This document shows, in pieces, positions 12,501 through 24,625 of a stretch of DNA of 64,000 bases. The position numbers were made by a program, and so were the translations under genes. Below the pieces are notes generated by a model. The model was given only the letters and a program-made list of their open reading frames with translations, made no database searches and was not told where the DNA came from. This stretch comes from Phalacrocorax aristotelis (taxonomy: Eukaryota > Chordata > Aves > Suliformes > Phalacrocoracidae). Where the stretch lies: positions 26,550,797-26,614,796 of the forward strand of contig NC_134285.1 in NCBI RefSeq assembly GCF_949628215.1. Reading direction: 5' to 3'. Every line of letters begins with the position of its first letter. Within the stretch, counting starts at the first letter, position 1.

Positions 12501-15500
12501 AGATGCTGGACCCAGCCCAGCAGTGACCCTGGAGTTTACCTGCTTCCTTCTGCAGAGAAAAGCAAAAATGCAGAGATGGGACAAGGAGAAGGCCCTGGTG
12601 CAGCAGGAGGGCCTTATTCTCGTTCCTTCTCTGTCGTGGCTGGATATCTGCAGACTAGCTGGGGACATCCAAATGTGCCAGGGTTGGTGGGGCTGTGGCA
12701 GTGGGAGGAGGCTGTGTGGGTGGGCAGGCTAGTGCAGGCTTTGCTGCTCCTCATTAGCAAACTGATGCTGTGCTGGGTCACAGCTGATGAGCTGGGGGTG
12801 CTCAGTGAGTGCCATTTATTCATGCTTTTATAGAAGGGTTCTTCAAACTCTTCTGCTGCTTTAGCTGCCCCAGCACAAGCTCAGCCCAGGAGATCATATT
12901 GGCATTGACTCACCTCAAGGCTTTCCTTCATCGAGATGTGAAAAGCATCAGAATCGTCCTGACACGGAACCAGAGAAATTGCTCACAAAATCATTCACTG
13001 TGGGAGGAAACTCGGAGAAGTGGGCGGTCTCTGTTTTTGGAGGTGTTCAAGACGTGCTCCACAGCCAAGGCAAACTTTCCAGGGTGCTGAATGTTAGCCA
13101 TGAGATTCCCCATCCCTTTCTGCCAGCACTTCTGGGACCATCAGTGTCCCCTTTCTGCTCATGCTCTCCACTTGGTAGTATTCTTCCCTGGGTATGAAAC
13201 CCCAGGCTGCCTCTCTCCTAAAATCCTTTTTCCTTCCCATGCCAGAGTGGGCAGATGAACCACAGCAGAGCCAAGTCCTTTGTGGGACAGGATGGCTGGG
13301 AGCCGCGGGAGAGGTGGGCTAGCAGTCACGAGTACCCCACGGCCCTCTCCTCTGGGGAGGAGGCAGCAGGAACCGCTCGTCAGAGACATAAGCGTCAAGC
13401 TGGGCAGGTGTCTCAAGCTTTGCTGTGTCCCATCTTTTCCAGATGCCAAGGCTTGGACCATCTTCTATAAAGTGGTGCTGCTTCCCAGCCCTTCAGCCCC
13501 TGTCCTCATCAGGAAATAGAGGCTGCTGCCACCCACTGCTCTGCAGGGATGCAGCCACCTTCTGGTGTCTGGCCTGCCCATCTGCAGCAATTTCATACCA
13601 CTCATACTTGTGCCAGATATGTCCTTCAGCCTATGCAGTGCTTTCCCCCCATGGTGGGAGCAGACAGCAGCCTGATCCCCACAGCCTTGGCTTTTCTGAC
13701 CTCTATGTACCAGGCTTTCTTGGTCATCTCCCAGATGATGTATTCCCCACTCTGACAGTCCTGCTGGGCCTTCTGTCATTAATGCATCTTCTTTGCCAGA
13801 AGTCCTTCAACAGACAAGTGTTGGCTGACATGGTAACCAGCCTCAGGAGAACCTACAGCTGGCAAACATGAGCAAATTAGCCCTCATATATGTGTTTTAT
13901 CTGGATCCTTTATAGTTATAATTGGGCAAAGCACAAGAAATTGTGTTGTGGTGGATGTACAACACCAAGTCTTGCCAGACCTTGGACTCAGCATCTTCCT
14001 GCATCATCAGCTTCCCCAGTGTGCCAAGGACATGCTGTGAAGAACATGTCTCTCAGAGAAGGTTGGCATGGACTTTGATTGTTTCCACACTTCTCTGATG
14101 CCCCCAGGACCATGAGGTGGGGTGAGTGCCCATGGGCTGTCTGGAGGTGACCACCTTGGGGGCAGCGTTCCCACGACACTCCAACCCATGCTGCAATCCA
14201 TCCCAGCCCACCTGAGCCTTCTCCTGCAGCGAGATGTGGAGCAGAGGTGCCTGCAGAGGAGGTCCACAGCTCCCTTTTCCCAATGGAGAGATATTTTCAA
14301 ATCTCCAACGCTGAACATCTTTAACTCAGGCTGTTTAGCTCAGTCTCACATTCAGCAGTTGCCCAGGGCCGGGAATCTCTCCAGCCCCTGCCATTAAACT
14401 TCTCACTGATAAAAACAGATGATTTAGCCTGAATTCCCATCCTCTGTCTCACAGGTAGTTTGTGCTCCTTGTGTGTTGGTCTGGCCTGACAGGTCTTGCA
14501 CTGGGTGGACCTCTGGGTGCACCATGCAGAGCAGCCAGGAGTTTTGGTGATGCCTTGACAATGGTTAGAGCAATGGGCTGGGTTGGGCAGCAAGGCTTAG
14601 CGAGTTGGGGTGCCCCAGCAGCCCCCAGTATGCCCCAGCCTTTTGGAGAGCATCTGCTTTCGCAGGTGGCATCCACATCCCTGACCCCCCACCCCTTGGC
14701 TTCCTTCGTGGGTCTCAGGATGGACCATCCAGGGCTGGTAGCACTACCACTATGGCTGAACACCCTGTGCCCACCTCAGGGAGCATCTGGGGATATGGTG
14801 ACACCCCTCCCTAGGAGACAGCTCCTCTCCTTTGCTGTCCCTTGTCATGAGGACCAAACCCTGGCCAAGCCTTCTCAGCTCTTTGAAACAAGCCCTTTTG
14901 GTCCCTCCATTGCTGTGTCTCCATGAAGATGCTCATGGCTGGATCTGAGCCATTTGCCTTGGATGGCACTGGGCTACCCACAGTGGGAATAAGGATGTTT
15001 TTGCCTCAGTGGCATCCCAGGAGGACCGTGAGCTCATCCCCACTGGAGACCCTCGTTCCTTGCTCTATTGAGGTCTCTGCTCAGTCCTATTCTCATTCCA
15101 TGGCCACCAGCCCCCATCCAGCCAGGTGTTTCACAGCTGTTTTTAATCACCAGCTCAGTCTGTGGACCCAGCCTTGTCATCCATCCCCTCCTGCCCTGCT
15201 GTGAACCAGGTGTAGGCCCCCACCCAACCCTGCCCTGGGGGCCTCCAGCACCTGCCCTGGGGGAGCCCGTTGCTCAGGATGGGACATACCTATGGCCTGA
15301 AGGAGCTGGGTGGCCAGTGTCCCCTGCTCACCTCCAGCATCCGCAAACAGCAGCTTGCGGCTACCACCTCGACCCATCTCAGCTCTGTCCCACCAGCTCC
15401 CAGCTCCTCCTGCCAGAAGACCCCACACCAGCTGGGCTGTAGCCACGTGGTCCGCACTCATGTCCCACCTGCTCTTTGCTGCCGTTGGTTTTTATCTGCT

Positions 15501-16080
15501 TTTCAGGTTCCTTGGCTCTGGTCTCTGCTTTCCCAGGGTTTGGAGGACAAGGTCTACCCACACGCTGCTCTCCAACTTGTGGTGCCAGCCCTTTGCAGCT
15601 CTTCCCTCGCATCAGTTGAATCCCACATCCTTGTGGGAAGGTGATTCCCCCATCCCAGGACAATGGCACCTTCCCAGGGTAAATCCCAGGGGTCCCCGCC
15701 AGCCCAAGACAGCTGTTTCAGGGGGAGCCACCTCAGCTGTGCCCAGAAGCCAACTCCCCATGGGAATTGTTCATGTGCCGAGACCAGGCATGGGACAAAC
15801 CTGCCGTTGCGGCCCTCTCTGCTGCCACTGCTCCGGCACTGCACTGGCCCCGGGGGAAGGTGAGGAACAAGTGTCCTGGTGGGGTCCCAGTGGGGTTTCA
15901 AGGCTGGCCAGTGCTGGGAACATCCCTGCCCTCTTTGTGCTCTCCCTGGTAAGTGGTGCAGTGCAAATATCAGCCGGGTTCTTTGAAATGAAAATAAAAC
16001 TGATAAAAGTCTGGCAAATCCTCCACCCTGGCCCCTGCTGCTGGCCCAAGCAGTGGCTCTTTCTGCTGCCGAGCCGGCTC
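6561..16080. other. Long intergenic region, no gene recognised
   Basis: About 9.5 kb of moderately GC-rich sequence with only scattered short open frames that lack splice context or family resemblance. A more AT-rich stretch at about 9420-9620 looks less decayed than its surroundings but carries nothing I can name. One optimal TCF/LEF site, GCTTTGATG, lies at 11310-11318. Confidence 0.4.
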
Positions 16081-17660
16081 CTGCAGTTATAAATACATTA
16101 TGTATGCCGGTGTCCGTCGGTCAGAGCCTTTTGTTGATGTTGAATATGTCCTGGCCAACAAAAGTGGACTGGATTAGCCACAGTGGATTAAAAGATTTTC
16201 TTCTTAGAGTTTACCTAATAATATAACAATTGACATAGAAGGTCTCTTTGAACGCTACACGACTCTCTTATTTTACCATCTGTGAGTTTGCTTTCTGTGC
16301 TGCTCATGGGGCATCCGTCTGCCAGTGGTGCTGGTGGTGGGAATGCTGCCCAGAGTCGAATTTGTCACTGAGCAGAAGAAAGCAGCCCATGTTTGAAGGG
16401 AGGCAGTGGGAAGGGAAAGTGGCACAACTTCTGTCCTCCTGCCTTTGTCCTCGGCCCTTCTGCTGGTGGTCTGCCGGGCTCGTGATGCTGCAGCATGGGG
16501 AGAGAAGAGACCCAAGGAGTGGGCTCGAGCGATGGGGAAGCCGCCTGCTCATCTGCAATTCGAGGTGTCCGAAGAGGTCCTAGCCAGAATAAGCTCCTTT
16601 ATTAATCACAAATTTTGGGAGACTTGCCAAACTGTGAGCCAGTGGAGTTTGCTTGTCTCGGTTTCAGCTGTTGGGCTCTGGCCGCCGCCTCTGGTCTCCA
16701 TTGCAAGATGGGTCAGGCAGCGGCAGCAGCGACACCGGGAAACATGGAGGGCAGTGGCAGCAGGGGAGGAAGGCTCCCCCCCACCATCCTGCGGCGCTGC
16801 CGTTGCTCACCCCCTCCTCCGGCACACCCCGCCATCCCATCCCTCGGGCTTTGATCTCATACCGGGGGGGGCCCCATTCACAAGTCTTTCATAGCAGCCT
16901 TTGGAAATACCCGTCCTCAGAAGTCGCGAGTAATGAGATGGGGAGACGACGAGCAATTTAGGCGCCGCTCTTTCTCGCTTGCGTTTTTTTTATCTCCATC
17001 TCCCCCCCTTTTTTTTTCCCCCCCTCTTTTTTTTTTTTCCTTGCAAAGACACTTCTGGAGTGGCGCTGACTTTGTGTAGGATTGCCGCACCACCCCAGAC
17101 CTGCTGGGGGAGGGCAAGAATATGGGGCTCGCGCGTCTCAGCCGGGGGCCTTTGATGAAGCTGCTTTGCAAAATTTGATTTGAAAGGCCTACGATGGCAA
17201 TTTGGGGAGAATGGTGGAGCCTTTCTCCACCCGCCTCTCTTTGTCTCTTGCCCGAAGGGTGGTTTCATTGTGGGTGCCGGGGCGAGGGGGTCGGGGCGGC
17301 GGCGTGGGTGGGGTGGGGCAGCAGCGGGGACCGCGGCGTGGGAGAACAATAAGCGGGGAGATGGGGAGAGTTGGGATTTCTCACCTGCCTGGGCATTCGC
17401 AGTCCGCCATGACGGGAGCAGCCGCCTTGCTTGCTGCTGTCCGGAGCACTTTTTTCCCCCCGACTCTTGAACCTATTTCCCTTTCTTGGCAAGTGCGTGG
17501 CTGGAAGATGGGAATCTTTACTTTATATTGCAGCTTGGGCTTCCCAGCCTGATTGGCTGCAGCCAGGACCAAATGCTGGTCCTTCCATCCCATCGTCACT
17601 ATGGCAACCGGCCCCGTTAGCCACCACCGATTTACTTATAATTGCTGGGTAAATAGTCAA
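16080..17660. promoter_or_regulatory. Candidate regulatory island 12-13 kb upstream of AXIN1
   Basis: This 1.6 kb block differs from its surroundings. It has an AT-rich part (16080-16260), a polypyrimidine tract (about 16984-17040), a CpG-rich patch (17270-17345), a CCAAT box in reverse (ATTGG, 17552-17556), an interrupted palindrome GGACC...GGTCC (17566-17582) and an RFX-type X-box GTCACTATGGCAAC (17595-17608). Two optimal TCF/LEF sites are present: GCTTTGATC at 16848-16856 and CCTTTGATG at 17149-17157. CCAAT and X-box close together is a promoter-like pairing. No open frame looks like a gene. It could be a distal AXIN1 enhancer, a noncoding-RNA promoter, or GC-rich sequence without function. 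Confidence 0.35.
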
Positions 17661-20600
17661 GACAGGCCGCTTTCATCCCACACTGAGAGATTGCTCTCCC
17701 TCATTGCCTTTTTTCCCTTCCTTTTTTTTTGAGGAAGAAGCCCTAAAGAGCAGTAACACTTAAAACTCTTTGAAGGCTGTTGCAGAAAGTGGCTGCCTCC
17801 CCCCAGCCAGCCTTTCCCCATCACTCCCACTGCACAATGCCTTGATGCCGGGGCTTTCCTCCACAATCCTGCAGCCCTCACCATCATCCTCCATCAAGGA
17901 GAGGTACTGACTGGGGATGTGTAGCACAGGGTGGGTGCAAGGGTCTGGCTGGAGTGGGTTCTTGCCACCTCTTCCACCTTTCATGGGGATTTCACAGCAG
18001 TTCATCTGGAGAGAAAGGATGGGGCCAACAGTCCTCCATTGCCTCCGCCCTCCTTCCCCACTGCTGCCATTAGCAATTCATGTTCACAGCGTGTGGGATT
18101 TCTGCCTGGGCACCTGGCTTGGCTGGCCCTTTCTCAGCTCTGCAGGACCCACTGGTGGTGCTGACTGGGATGGGATGGCTCGTATCTCTGGCCTTGGCCA
18201 TGCTCATCCCTGGAGGCTGGGATGCTGGGGCACCCACTCTGCCTTGCTGCCTTCATGCCAAGCCACTTCTTGGCAGGTCTGCAAAGGACAGAGCCTCTCC
18301 TCATTCCTGGAGGGTGTTTAACAATGATGGACAGAGGGATACGCACAGGTCATGTTGCCAGATCTGCGAGCATGGACCAGAGGTGGCTGCACAGCCCATG
18401 GGACAGAGGAGCAGGCTTCATGCTCCTGGCCAGGTGGGTCCTGCAGGCGGAAGCACGGTCCCATCCCTGTCTTCACGGTCCCGGGAGGGATGCTACAGCC
18501 AGAGAACAGCAAATGGGCGCCCAGCCCAGCCTCGCTGGCTGGAGAACCTGCATGGGACCTGCAGGGCACTTCTGTCCCCACCAGTTGTCACTGGCACCGA
18601 ACAGCAGTTCTGGCAAAACAGGAAAGAAAATGGTCTTAGGGAGAATCTGAGGGCTGGGGAGATCCTGGGAAAACAGAGGTCTCACAGGCAGCAGAGCTTG
18701 AGGGAAAGGAAGCCAAGGTAATCTTCCCATTCCCTCCTCACAGCCATCCAGAGGGAAGAGTCCACCAGGGCAGCTGCAGGAAGGGCGCTGAGAGACGCTG
18801 CCCAAGCTCCTTGCTTTGGTGCTGGCAGTGAGAGAACTGGACGATTCCCACCCTGTTCACTGGGGAGTGCAGAGGAGACAAGAGTGACCACAGACAACAA
18901 TGTGAAAGCAGCTGGCAAGGGAGCAGCAAGGAGTCATAGGGCCAGGAGGCATCTCCAAGGCTTCTGAAGTATCTGAGGCATGACCCAGCTGATCCTCAAA
19001 CAGCCCTACCATGCTGCTCCTGGAAAAGGGCAGTTTGGAGCCTGGCAGATATGATAATGATTTTCCTTTTAATGTGCTCCATGGTGAGATAGGAAAGGGC
19101 AGGCCATTAGCTCTGACAGCTTTACCAGCAAGTTAGGACAGATGCTCCTGAAAAAAGACACTGTGGGCACCTGAGCAAATGCACTCTACCTGGGAAACTG
19201 AGATGACTTGTAAAGGGGAGGCCTGTCTCCTAATAGCAACCAGCTCTGAAGGTGTCACCAGCAACGTATGGGGGTGATGCATGTGATACAGCCCTCTTGG
19301 GTGTGCAAAGGGATGGTGACAATGTTGTCACCAAAGGTTTCTAGGGAAGTGGAGCAGCCTGGAGAAAGGAGCTGGCTGGTGCTCGGAGCTGCTGCTGCAG
19401 GCGCAGCTGGTCCTGGTGCTGGGCCGGCCTAGCAAACAGCCCACCCAGGGACTGGGGGCAAGCAAAGGGACGCACTGAGGGCAGGGCTCTCGCCACCCAT
19501 GCTCGGGTCAACAGCCAGCTCGGGGCAGCCAGAAAGGCTCAGCTTAAACAAACACACTGGCCAGCTGCATGCAGGACATGGCTGGCTCCAATTCAGCCGA
19601 GCACTTTGGCACCCAGATCACTTCAGGGCAGCAAAGCAATGAACCAAGCAAGTGGGTCTGTACTGTTCAACTGCCCCAGGGATGGCATTATAGCCCTGGC
19701 TTTAAAGACATTTGCTGCTCAGTGGCCAGCTGTGCTTTGAGGACAGGAGCTGGCCTGCTTGGGGCTCTGCAAGGCATGATTAGGTTCAGAACCCCTGCAA
19801 GGTATGCCAGGGGTGTGTTTCGGGACCCTGGGACCAGGAGCCTCAGCACAGCCCGGGCGCTGCTGTCTGGCTACGGGTCCCACCTTACTCTGGTCCCACC
19901 TGGGTTGCTCTCCCACTTGCGCTTTCTCTGTTTTAAAGGCAGATTCTCTGTGAGGTGCTTTGAGGCTTGGCTGAAAGGAGATCAGTCCCTTTTGGTTAAA
20001 CACAAGCTGGTACCTCTCCAGGTACCTGCAGGCTGGGGGCCCACCCGGCCCTGCCCCCAGCAACGGGAGCCTTCTGCTGGCGCTTGCAGCTGGAGACCCG
20101 GGCACAGGCACGGAGGCCATGGAGCCATGCTGGCAGAGCTGCGCTGCCCTCCTGGGCATCCTCCAGCAGTTCCCATGGTAACTCCCCAGCTCACAGGGTC
20201 TGGAGCCCGCCTGGTTTTAGCCACATGCCATCACAGCTTCAGCCACATCCACCCACCAGCCCTGCTCTGCGCCCACTGCCCCAGGTCCCATGCCAGGGTC
20301 TCATGACCCTCCACCCCCTCCTCCCACCACTGCCATCCCCTCCTGCCACCGAGGACCTCCTGGCCCCTCCACAAGGGACCCACTGCCTTGCACCCCACTG
20401 CAGAGAGCTGCTCCACAAAACCCCACAACAGAAGTACCTTCACCAAAGCCATGCAAATGCCTTAATTCTCCTTTTTGTGCAGCATATCATGCAGAAAACA
20501 AGGGAAAACTGGTAACAGAAAGAGAAGCACAGCATTCACAGAGGAGAGGGGAGCTGAGCAGGACAAGTGGGTCTGTATACAGGTGATTTCCCACCTCTGC

Positions 20601-21080
20601 ACTTTGGTACGCCTCAGCTTTGCACACCTGGGTCCGACTGGCCAGGTGGAAGCCTGGTAGCCCATTGCCTGCATCCAAGATTTCCCCCAGTTTTCGGTGC
20701 TGGTGCCCAGCTCTGGTTCCACGCTTTAAAACCAATGATAGAGAACTGTTCCAAAAAGAAAAGGCCACAGCTATTGAATTCTAGAGAAAAAGTCTTTTGC
20801 AGCAAGACTTGAAGCTCGCTGTCAAATAGACTGAGAGGTTACAATGCAAGAAAGATGAAAATACCAGGTACAGAGAAGCCTTGCTCTGGGAGCCAGAGCA
20901 TGACAAGACTAAACTCAGAGTTGTAACAAGGCAGCTTAAAGTTAGGAGTAAAGACTTTCCACCTCTTGAAACCTCCCAGATCCATTCATGGCTTTCAGGA
21001 AGAAGGATTTAATCAAACACAAGTCCTCGCCCAGCCTCAGAAGTTGATGGACAACATCCTAAGGAATAAAATGAGCAGAC
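17661..21080. other. Intergenic region, no gene recognised
   Basis: No exon with credible splice sites and no clear repeat. The block near 18930-19030 weakly suggests a worn LINE fragment but is not convincing. Confidence 0.4.
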
Positions 21081-21089
21081 ACATAGCTA

Positions 21090-21640
21090 GCAATGGGCTA
21101 CCAGGACAGAGTCACCCCACATCCTGCTGGGCAGATGAGACTTAGCTAGGAAGGTCCACCTGGGTCTCACAACACATTCAGGAGAGGTCCATATCAAGGA
21201 AATTAAGATGCCTTGGAACAAGTGGACAAGTCCCCATGTGAATAAATACCTGATTAAAACACAAAGTGGGCATTCTGCAGTGGTGGAAAGGGCAGGGCAG
21301 CCCCCAAGGGCTCTCCGCACAGCCCAGTGCTCCTCCAGCAGCTAGGAAAAGGGAAGTGATTGTGTTTGCTGATGATACCTGGTTGATCATGGCAAAAGTG
21401 TGAGAGCTGGCTAGGAGGAGCTGCAAAAGCATCCTACAGGACTGTCTGGAGGACTAAACAGCAGGCAGAGTTCAGCCTTTATAAAGGCACACAGGGAAAA
21501 ATCCAACCTGACTGTACAACAGCAAGTTATCCTCACAAAAAGGAACAGTCTGCTTCTTCCATGGATGAATAATGCAGCGATAGCTAGGAAACAACAACAT
21601 GGCACTGGACACCTCTGATGCATAGGGTGAGAATGCATCT
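21090..21640 (+). repeat. Old CR1-superfamily LINE relic (RT region)
   Basis: The plus strand carries 'gtgtttgctgatgatacc' at about 21359-21376, encoding V-F-A-D-D-T, the reverse-transcriptase active-site motif of CR1-type LINEs. It is followed by 'cctacaggactgtctggagg' and 'cagagttcagcctttataaa', which fit the family's downstream order. Many interruptions show an old copy. The 5' edge is uncertain. Confidence 0.55.
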
Positions 21641-23110
21641 CCATCCTTCATCCCAGCCACAGGCTGCTTTGGGCCCTGTGGTTGTCCCAGGGACAAGCTT
21701 AGCCAGTCCCAGCCCCATCCATACCAGGAGTGCTACTGGAGCTACTTTGCAGCTGCTCCCTTTTCCCTAGCATCTCCCGTCCTGCATGCTCCCTCCACCA
21801 CATTTCACCCCAGCTTGGAACACACACCCCTGGGGGCACTGGGTCCTGTGAGGACCATCTGCAAGCAGCTGCATGCCTGGGTACCTGAAGGCCTTGCAAG
21901 CAAAGCCCTGCTCCCACTTCAGAAATGTCTTTTTCTGCATTTGCCAGAGTGCTCTAACTGGCCTGAAACAGCACCATTTTCAGGGTTACCATGGCAATGG
22001 CTGCCTGGTAAATGCGTGCAATGGAGGTGCACATGAACAGCAGAATCCAGCCAGGCAGAGGTGCCTGTGGCCAGACCCCAGCTAGCACTGCTGCTCTTCG
22101 CACTCCCCAGCCCTTCCTCCTGCAGCCAAGGAGCCCAGTCTCAGCCCATGACATGCAGCAGGAGCTGTGGATGGAGGGAGGTAACTCCACATACCCACCT
22201 GTGCTCTGTGTGTCCAGCAGCCCGGTCCAGCATTCCTGGTCCAGTTCAACCCATGACTGTAGGAGAGATTGCGGCAGGAATGTGTCAGGAGTAGGTGTTT
22301 TGGACAATTAATGCATTTACATATGTAGATTTTTATGACTTTTTTTTCTTGTGACTCCTTACTGCAAAAGCTAAGCTCCCCCAGAGATCCGCCCGTGTTC
22401 CTCTCCAGGAACCTGCGTCTGGCCCCAGGCTGGTCTCACCTAGTTGCCCTCTGAGCCGCATGTCCTGCCCTCCTGTCCACAGCAGAGCCCTAGTGCTGTG
22501 GAGCAGGGCACCACCAGGCCACAGGGTTTGCTGTGACACAACCGGCCACGCCATCTCCCACCTCATCCCCTGCAGGCCTGGGGCAGCTGGCCAGGATGAG
22601 CAGCATGTAGGGAACTGGCAAGACTGGGAAACCTGCAGTCACTCATGGAGAGCTGCCAGGGCCTTCTCCTGGGCACAGCCAACCAGTGCCCAAGGCCAGC
22701 AGCCCCAGGGCATCCCCAGGGATGCTCACGCAGATCCAGGTTTTTGCCTGCTGCTTCACTTCACTGGGCTCCTCGTGATCCAGCGTGAGGCCAACAGCTC
22801 CATCCCACCATCCCTGCCGACAGCCACTTCTCCTGGAGGTGATGGCTTGGCATGTGAGATACTTCCTTGGGTGGATGGGAGAAGAGAGCAGAGCACAAGG
22901 CTGCAGAAGGAGCTTCAGGCAGGATGGTGACTGTTAATACCCCAGAGGAGGGCGGGAAGCAGAGCTATTAGCCTCCCTTTCCTCCCACCCAAACAGGGCC
23001 CTTCCCCTCCAGCCAGCACTTGGTAGCAGGTCTTCTTCAGTTCATTAGTGATACCCCCTCCTCAAGCTGATGCTTGTTTTGCAGGGAGCTTCACAAGGTG
23101 GAGCAGCTAC
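21641..23110. other. Intergenic region, no gene recognised
   Basis: Ordinary unique-looking sequence. Nothing identifiable was seen on either strand. Confidence 0.4.
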
Positions 23111-23114
23111 TAGA

Positions 23115-23402
23115 AATTGCATCACAGAAAAAGTGAGATTGGAAGGACCTCTGGAGGTTTCCAGTCTAACCTCCTGCTCTGAGCAGGAGGCTCAAAGCTT
23201 AAGCAGGTCACTTGGGATCTTACCCTGTCGTTTGAAAACTTTCAGGGATGGAGGTGCTACCACCTCTCCAGACCCTGACCCAGGACTGCACCACCCTCCT
23301 GGGGAAGAAGTTTTTCCTTACCTCCAACCGCTGTTTTCTGTGTCACTACACATGACCTCCTCCCCTTCCCTGTGTCCCTCTGACACAAGTCTGGCTCCAC
23401 CT
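23115..23402 (-). repeat. CR1 LINE 3' fragment
   Basis: Read on the minus strand this is the 3' end of an avian CR1. The plus strand shows the complement of the hallmark tail: 'gagattggaaggacctctgg', 'tccagtctaacctcctgctc', then 'ctcctggggaagaagttttt'. It is 5'-truncated, as nearly all CR1 copies are. Confidence 0.85.
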
Positions 23403-24500
23403 TGATCCCAAAAATGCAGAATGACATCACAAACGTTACTCACCAGCAGAGCCACGAGGACATTTGCTGCTTTTCCCCATTGCCTCTAAACACCATGAAG
23501 AAAATCCCCAGCAGAGAGCAAAGCTGCGGGGGTGAGCACACTGCATACCCCTAGCCGCACCAGCCCTCAGCATCCAAGTCCAGCTTTTGCTAGCAATTGA
23601 GTCCTGGTAATTCTAAAGCAAACATAACAGTGATATTTGAAAGACTTTTGCTGGAATTGCCCGAGTGAGTTTCTAAATCTCTTCTTGATAAATGCCATAG
23701 GGTGGGGGATGACTTTCAGACTGTTTTGGCCTGTGCTTTTCACAGTGCTCCTAAAAATCATGTCCCTTTGCAATGGCTACTCCGAACTGAGAGCCTCAAA
23801 GCCACGAGGGAAAACACAGGCTCATGTTCGAGACTGGCATGAAAGGCAGGGACACACTGCTTTTGATAATGCTCCCAAAATATAACACGCTGTTTGAGTA
23901 CAGTGGGGTCTGTTGGGAACTTACAAGTAAAACACTGTTTAATTAATGAATTTAGATAGATAAGAAAATAAGGTTGTTGAGAAATAAGACCTTAATCTCA
24001 AGCTGGTTTTTGGATCAGTGACCACATCTTGCTGGGAGACAGACAAAATTCAAACATTGCTTCAAGATATCAGCCAACAGAGATTCTGGGAATTCAGAAC
24101 CTCAAAGTCCGTGTATGTGTCCTACTATTGCTGAATGGCAGCCATCTCAGCTGAGGCTTTCCCAGTTTGGGTGCTTTCCGCAATTAACCTTTTTCTCTAC
24201 TTTATTGTTTGCAGTGTTGGGTTTGGGGATGATTCCTCCAGCCCTGTAATACCAAGCCCCCTCCACAACCAGCACATGGGCCCAACTTTCATATTTCAAG
24301 GGGCACTTTCATATTTGTGGCAGCAGGCTGGGACTATTAAACTGTATTTTTGTTACCTGAGAAATGAATTAAATGAGAATCATTTAGTCCTGGATTGACC
24401 TTCTAACTTCCCAGCACTGGTGGCTGATACCTGCACACGTGCATCTCCCTGCTGGACATTTGCATTCCATGGCTTTGTCCGCTGACACCTGGTAAAATGC
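23403..24500. other. Intergenic region, partly AT-rich and less decayed-looking
   Basis: No gene seen. The parts at 23570-23780 and 24125-24400 are AT-rich and free of recognisable repeats. The second holds two copies of CTTTCATATTT 20 bp apart (24286-24296 and 24306-24316). Whether these are conserved elements cannot be told from one sequence. Confidence 0.35.
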
Positions 24501-24504
24501 CAAG

Positions 24505-24625
24505 GCTGGAGATCCCTCTCTACTGATCAGTCCCTGACTGCAGCACCCTCTGGGGGAAGATTTTCCTCATCTCTGACCTAAACCTGCCAGTTTGTGGCCA
24601 TGTCCACTCCTTGTTTCATTTGCCA
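24505..24625 (-). repeat. Worn CR1 LINE fragment
   Basis: The plus strand reads 'caccctctgggggaagattt' followed by 'cctcatctctgacctaaacc', the complement of the CR1 3' region. It is about 120 bp and more diverged than the copy at 23.1-23.4 kb. Confidence 0.6.

Noticed and set aside
15310-16092. Open frame of 260 codons on the plus strand
   Set aside because: Low-complexity translation without domain resemblance, start context or splice partners; likely chance in GC-rich sequence.
18930-19035. Possible CR1 fragment
   Set aside because: Only a few short words resemble CR1 and the order is unclear.
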